Assembly: GCA_949288685.1 (NCBI GenBank)
Contig: CASELB010000110.1
Span: 1 to 9,618, forward strand
DNA length: 9,618 nt
DNA from: an uncultured bacterium
Lineage (GTDB): Bacteria > Cyanobacteriota > Vampirovibrionia > Gastranaerophilales > Gastranaerophilaceae
Direction of reading: 5' to 3'
The notes beneath the pieces are model-generated. The model worked only from the letters and a program-made list of their open reading frames with translations, made no database searches and was not told the origin of the DNA. Position numbers and translations under genes: made by a program. Below are positions 8,601-9,618 of this stretch, in pieces; position 1 is the first letter of the stretch, and each line of letters opens with the position of its first letter.

Positions 8601-8683
8601 TTCTCTACCGTTAATTGTTTTACAAAACTCCTGTCAGACCGCAAACTTTGAAATGTTGATTGATTATCTATATGTATACGCAT
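2660..8683 (-). CDS. Giant 2007-aa protein with split papain-like cysteine peptidase motifs, otherwise unknown
   Basis: I do not recognise a named family. Residues 218-230 carry a papain-type motif: oxyanion Q220, then G224, nucleophile C226 and F229-S230, the same Q-to-C spacing of six and C-x-x-F-S helix as papain. His/Asn partners are candidates only: H345 (GEHNYITALMV); H527 in SHLITLEV with N543 sixteen residues on, the papain spacing; and H990 (LHAQYIASID) with N1021 in DNSWG, followed by YGYI (1050-1054). Cys is scarce (nine in total). A weak hydrophobic helix lies at 82-98; there is no Sec signal peptide. A Lys/Glu-rich probable coiled coil covers about 856-892. Residues 1100-2007 are mainly helical and lack recognisable motifs. 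The start is preceded by AAGAGG four bases upstream. It stands alone, divergent from the 91-aa gene. It could be a self-processing or secreted protease/effector, or a large structural protein with a degenerate peptidase fold. Confidence 0.85.
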   Translation of the reverse strand: MRIHIDNQSTFQSLRSDRSFVKQLTVENGYSLAENNQKNILKAIKNLSESGMVSSARFLIEAARDLKYSTNIPFNIAPKNRWKAVLMLAASACAVKAGLGNSKKINKQYKEVFYNQELNEDEKEVLASYDSILARMNGFKPDKNAYEAAKNNLEYFIMSSETSIGDKKYILGRLDYFLSDDYKINQQLEAKKFQAFSEIINDLALDKVNNDIPNIKASNQNTHGMCTVFSITRKLLAYEYKRNYTDFIMQELDDSDEIMVYDRNNLGKGRKIPVKKAVIDYNGMMERGFRIVDAAAANWMNIADINSATSNVEMIYVPYDSGSFGVYNDSHLKFLNPDTKISGEHNYITALMVTEDKLKQIKSAVIKQKLNTNKNRIDYQLKQAEYSRLLQENLGSILSERLDDDYKEMAHDIIVGLMSLRKRDSKDVDSTKTVAHEYLYIDNEEKGVKQNKIKSYLNDGFGYAFKQAVDDETANGIYALLEEITSINNQSNVPGRYTMAKSLIDAASAYRNQLIISCTLPERLHSHLITLEVPDEDTVFLDNIDGLKAKVNAGDKFIIESLSQNLEIEPSKEGVLEFLDSSAEYIKNLPAVYDDLYKRMNLGGRKDVLIKELQTTLDILNSDDIDNKKSVISMTGIYDEEELRLRANKALDLLTYRELIDKYSDIFECEPDKDEVLAQIKVQLGELASNYDEEKVNKLADMLEVQPDEVMEALITSGEILTGAMDNVYYAEACKLINQKSIKNDFMNYYSNLVTILSNGTDAEFVKKLLINNGLEPEITQENVSLLPQRILGAINEMADTVNTIAQTLFIEKDGDIVNSVVSSHIVLDYYEKAGVLTKASVIDRFNAKFEALYKLQAQKHNNTDKEYKQKRKELTKFTRAEKEELNKILAAVNLMYKITRKEKDMMFRFVRPDYEEIFREYGVNNGRYWVSIMPSSGLSSEKEAALLESVTDKPYFIQKDLKKAFKDIKNGKFSGITGSSVSDTRIGLHAQYIASIDTLKVPSKSDPKKMVEKDVLFHDNSWGIREKDNTWTDSKGLTRTDYNNDFGYKYGYITNDKYRNGTFVDDLLYKSGLSVAQSYNNKQLKKLNPSSSYTFELMEDVIMPGTSPKALSVAKSIRDLLLIPDSDNLGLLEEFAEKMSPEELKHRIKVLNKMEMQYWSVYNKLEKRIKGNRFNSGIKTEADYKALANDDVLKIMLERAALRKMFPESVYSEKIEEVLPGGSLENLKRKMFNEARNKFGYTFLKDINIVQYISSDKNTKELFDEVINPALSAAGIDYDEQIVSKELRNDKLISKIKNNGYDGSLRSVAKAFSNVYTNGLIDKFGNRIPVQTAQEIRDGIYKHIISMYTLKPEEINKDTLPENVINWIDKTYNPETDEKFVSIFNRIQNYTLDEYNRHVAPQLTDDDLVKNITGYDLVRSINANRETAEDALLNEIFIDEFTGSFDLSKTAPYTRYNRFSKKITGAVYKQRKFDDIYLGLRANLKSLTYDRMFGRVKEMSYKQYGVLPSYPRIELGDTSTELTETSLKLLESAHNKYSVLRQQMQVFDSADWIVNFVREHADKTLTYSEVYYLRKQVESFILNTSENKEFSEVSATLSKMLTSGDSIELQSYMPTVDQLEKICNSLLRLCPREEYRKKLEMAEKDLNNTVDVYLKIKILPEYRDRVRGKINEWFSAINHKNPDASEKYTEVLNMTQKNYILNNPVKLLDEYLYMIAAGEDETNSYLTDSIGNTIDSLLLSAKYIGMQEILMKATRLGITNVVANEFDNIDIALYQKDANGKKSRTMYKMSSPEVLSMMTRPLLMEDNFETARNFVQKFNLIEKVLPALMELPELSMVDKALEKLEDIQTAVLSDAQVIQALKEEVQKIPSSAPPSETKEICRRYIPELKEKAGKDSIFIHNIIGSFENVINSDVVDNLEGLPVSVFLYNVIQASLADTHKYLMNSVNELNKHFYNAQIINNFIEELTLPEDNEELLDRVEKFQAWYAEIIDKQNACIRVLNALNIL

Positions 8684-8977
8684 AAAACCTCTTTTTAAGT
8701 ATTTTAAAACCGGACATAATATTATTTGCTATATAAAACATAAATATTACAAAATTTTTACAATTATTATGCGTAATTTGAAGAATATACAATTATTATA
8801 TAAATTCTATTTTTAAGATATATCAGCATTTTGAGGGGTTGCATTATTAAGAAATGTAAAATTTTAAGATTTTTTTAGGCATAACAGCGTTTATGAAAAT
8901 ATATTAACGAAATTTTGCCTGTTTTTATTATACTTAATGCATAGATATAGTTTCATTCAAGCCAAAGGAGTTTGTGA
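8684..8977. promoter_or_regulatory. AT-rich divergent control region between the giant gene and the 91-aa gene
   Basis: This 294-bp stretch is extremely AT-rich and holds no gene. A 12-bp direct repeat, TACAATTATTAT, occurs at 8759-8770 and 8788-8799, 29 bp apart. For the rightward gene a -10-like TATACT lies at 8929-8934, with only a weak -35 (TTAACG, 19 bp upstream). For the leftward giant gene several AT-rich -10-like sequences exist, but none has a convincing -35, so I do not call one. Confidence 0.45.
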
Positions 8978-9253
8978 ATGAGTAGAGAGTTAAACAGTCA
9001 AAAGTTGAACTGTATTAATGAAAACATTATAGAGGAATTATTAGCAGTAGAGAGCCTTATTAAAACTACCGTAAATAATTGCATGAACAGAGAATGTAAT
9101 ACTTGGAACAGTACTGAAGAAAGTATGAAAAAACTGCTGAGTGAAGAAAGAAATGATTATATTAATATTCTCACTCTGGCACTCGAAAAAATTAAACACG
9201 TTCAATTATTAAATGATGAAATAGAAGACCTAATACTTAAGTCAATAATATAA
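8978..9253 (+). CDS. Hypothetical 91-aa helical protein
   Basis: I do not recognise this protein. The ATG is well supported by AAAGGAG seven bases upstream. The sequence is predicted largely helical, with two amphipathic stretches: residues 11-35 (CINENIIEELLAVESLIKT and on) and 46-90 (TEESMKKLLSEERNDY, then ILTLALEKIKHVQLL and EIEDLILKSI). It is acidic and has no signal peptide or membrane segment. Three cysteines, C12, C35 and C40, include a close C-x4-C pair (C35-MNRE-C40), which might bind a metal or form disulphides. Size and composition would suit a small helical-bundle adaptor, antitoxin-like or chaperone-like protein, but nothing identifies it. It is divergent from the giant gene and followed 17 bp later by the tRNA-derived repeat array. 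No clear terminator follows it. Confidence 0.75.
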   Translation: MSRELNSQKLNCINENIIEELLAVESLIKTTVNNCMNRECNTWNSTEESMKKLLSEERNDYINILTLALEKIKHVQLLNDEIEDLILKSII

Positions 9254-9270
9254 ATCCGTTTATTATCATA

Positions 9271-9564
9271 CTACAGTTACAGAGTTCAAATCCTGTCCGC
9301 CAAACTGGAAATGAGTACTAAAAAATCGGAATGACAGGACGTTTTGGGCGAAAAACCGACCGGGAGGGAGGTTAGCCCGAAACTACAGATACAGAGTTCA
9401 AATCCTGTCCGCCAAGCCGGAAATGAGTACTAAAAAATCGGAATGACAGGACGTTTTGGGCGTAAAACCGACCGGGAGGGAGGTTAGCCCGAAACTACAG
9501 ATACAGAGTTCAAATCCTGTCCGCTAAGCTGGAAATAAGCACTAAAAAAATCGGAACGACAGGA
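9271..9564. repeat. Tandem 112-bp repeats containing tRNA 3'-end fragments, abutting tRNA-Pro
   Basis: Copy 1 is 9271-9382 and copy 2 is 9383-9494, differing at four positions. A diverged partial copy 3 is 9495-9564. Each unit contains, on the plus strand, a tRNA-like T arm and acceptor end (TTCAAATCCTGTCCGC, with C-A following in copies 1 and 2), and on the minus strand the acceptor/T-stem end of tRNA-Pro (TCGGAATGACAGGA, one mismatch to the real gene at 9551-9564). These two give a TCCTGTC/GACAGGA inverted repeat in each unit. The rest of the unit folds as GGGC/GCCC plus AACC/GGTT. The plus-strand T stem has a bulged A, so it is a relic and not a working tRNA. Copy 3 merges into the intact tRNA. 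There are no unique spacers. Confidence 0.9.
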
Positions 9565-9618
9565 TTTGAACCTGCGACCCCTACCACCCCAAGGTAGTAC
9601 GCTACCAAGCTGCGCCAC
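9551..9618 (-). tRNA. tRNA-Pro (anticodon GGG), 5' end cut off by the window edge
   Basis: Read on the minus strand, the parts in order are: last acceptor base G, linker TG, D arm GCGC-AGCTTGGTA-GCGT, anticodon stem CTACC/GGTAG around loop TTGGGGT (anticodon GGG at 9590-9588), variable loop GGGTC, T arm GCAGG-TTCAAAT-CCTGT, acceptor strand CGTTCCG and discriminator A at 9551. Six 5' acceptor bases lie beyond 9618. CCA is not encoded; a run of seven T follows directly on the minus strand. It decodes Pro CCC/CCU. Confidence 0.92.

Noticed and set aside
9271..9302. Functional plus-strand tRNA ending in CCGCCA.
   Set aside because: Only the T arm and acceptor 3' side exist, with a bulged base in the T stem. 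There is no matching 5' acceptor, D arm or anticodon arm upstream in any copy.
9271..9564. CRISPR array.
   Set aside because: The 112-bp units are contiguous and near-identical, with no unique spacers, and contain tRNA-end sequence.

Overview
The window looks like chromosomal DNA of an AT-rich, uncultured, probably gut-associated anaerobe. My best guess is Candidatus Gastranaerophilales (Vampirovibrionia/Melainabacteria). The basis is the low-GC coding style, a lone acyl-CoA dehydratase activase-type protein (typical of anaerobes), intergenic TTCAGGGTGACA-type repeats, and a short protein whose N-terminus (NFTAVRG) resembles N-terminal tags I associate with that group. This placement is inference; no marker here settles it.

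Layout. Positions 1-299 hold no convincing gene but contain several copies of a dispersed intergenic repeat. A DUF2229-type Fe-S protein gene (300-1379, minus) and ruvC (1474-1950, plus) are divergent and share a short promoter region. The ruvC start lies about 6 nt after an extended -10 box, so its mRNA may be leaderless. ruvC and a 101-aa gene of unknown function (2024-2329, minus) converge on one bidirectional terminator. The 101-aa gene has a near-consensus promoter studded with copies of AACACTT/AAGTGTT. Next comes a structured non-coding block with a plus-strand intrinsic terminator (about 2500-2661), which also carries a 55-codon open frame continuing in phase beyond the stop of the next gene.

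The window is dominated by one 2007-codon minus-strand gene (2660-8683). I do not recognise it as a named family. It carries a clear papain-type oxyanion/nucleophile motif near residue 220 and papain-type His/Asn motifs much further downstream (near 527-543 and 990-1021). I read it as a giant, mostly helical protein with a heavily interrupted or duplicated papain-like fold. Divergent from it is a 91-aa helical protein gene (8978-9253, plus).

The right end holds an array of 112-bp tandem repeats (two full copies plus a diverged partial one) built partly from tRNA 3'-end fragments. It runs directly into the 3' end of a genuine tRNA-Pro(GGG) gene that the window edge truncates. This may be a scar of repeated integration or duplication at a tRNA 3' end.

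Apart from ruvC (recombination) and the activase-like gene (anaerobic radical/Fe-S chemistry), no pathway links the neighbours. The most novel items are the giant papain-like protein with its in-frame tail, the tRNA-derived array, and the AACACTT operator-like cluster.
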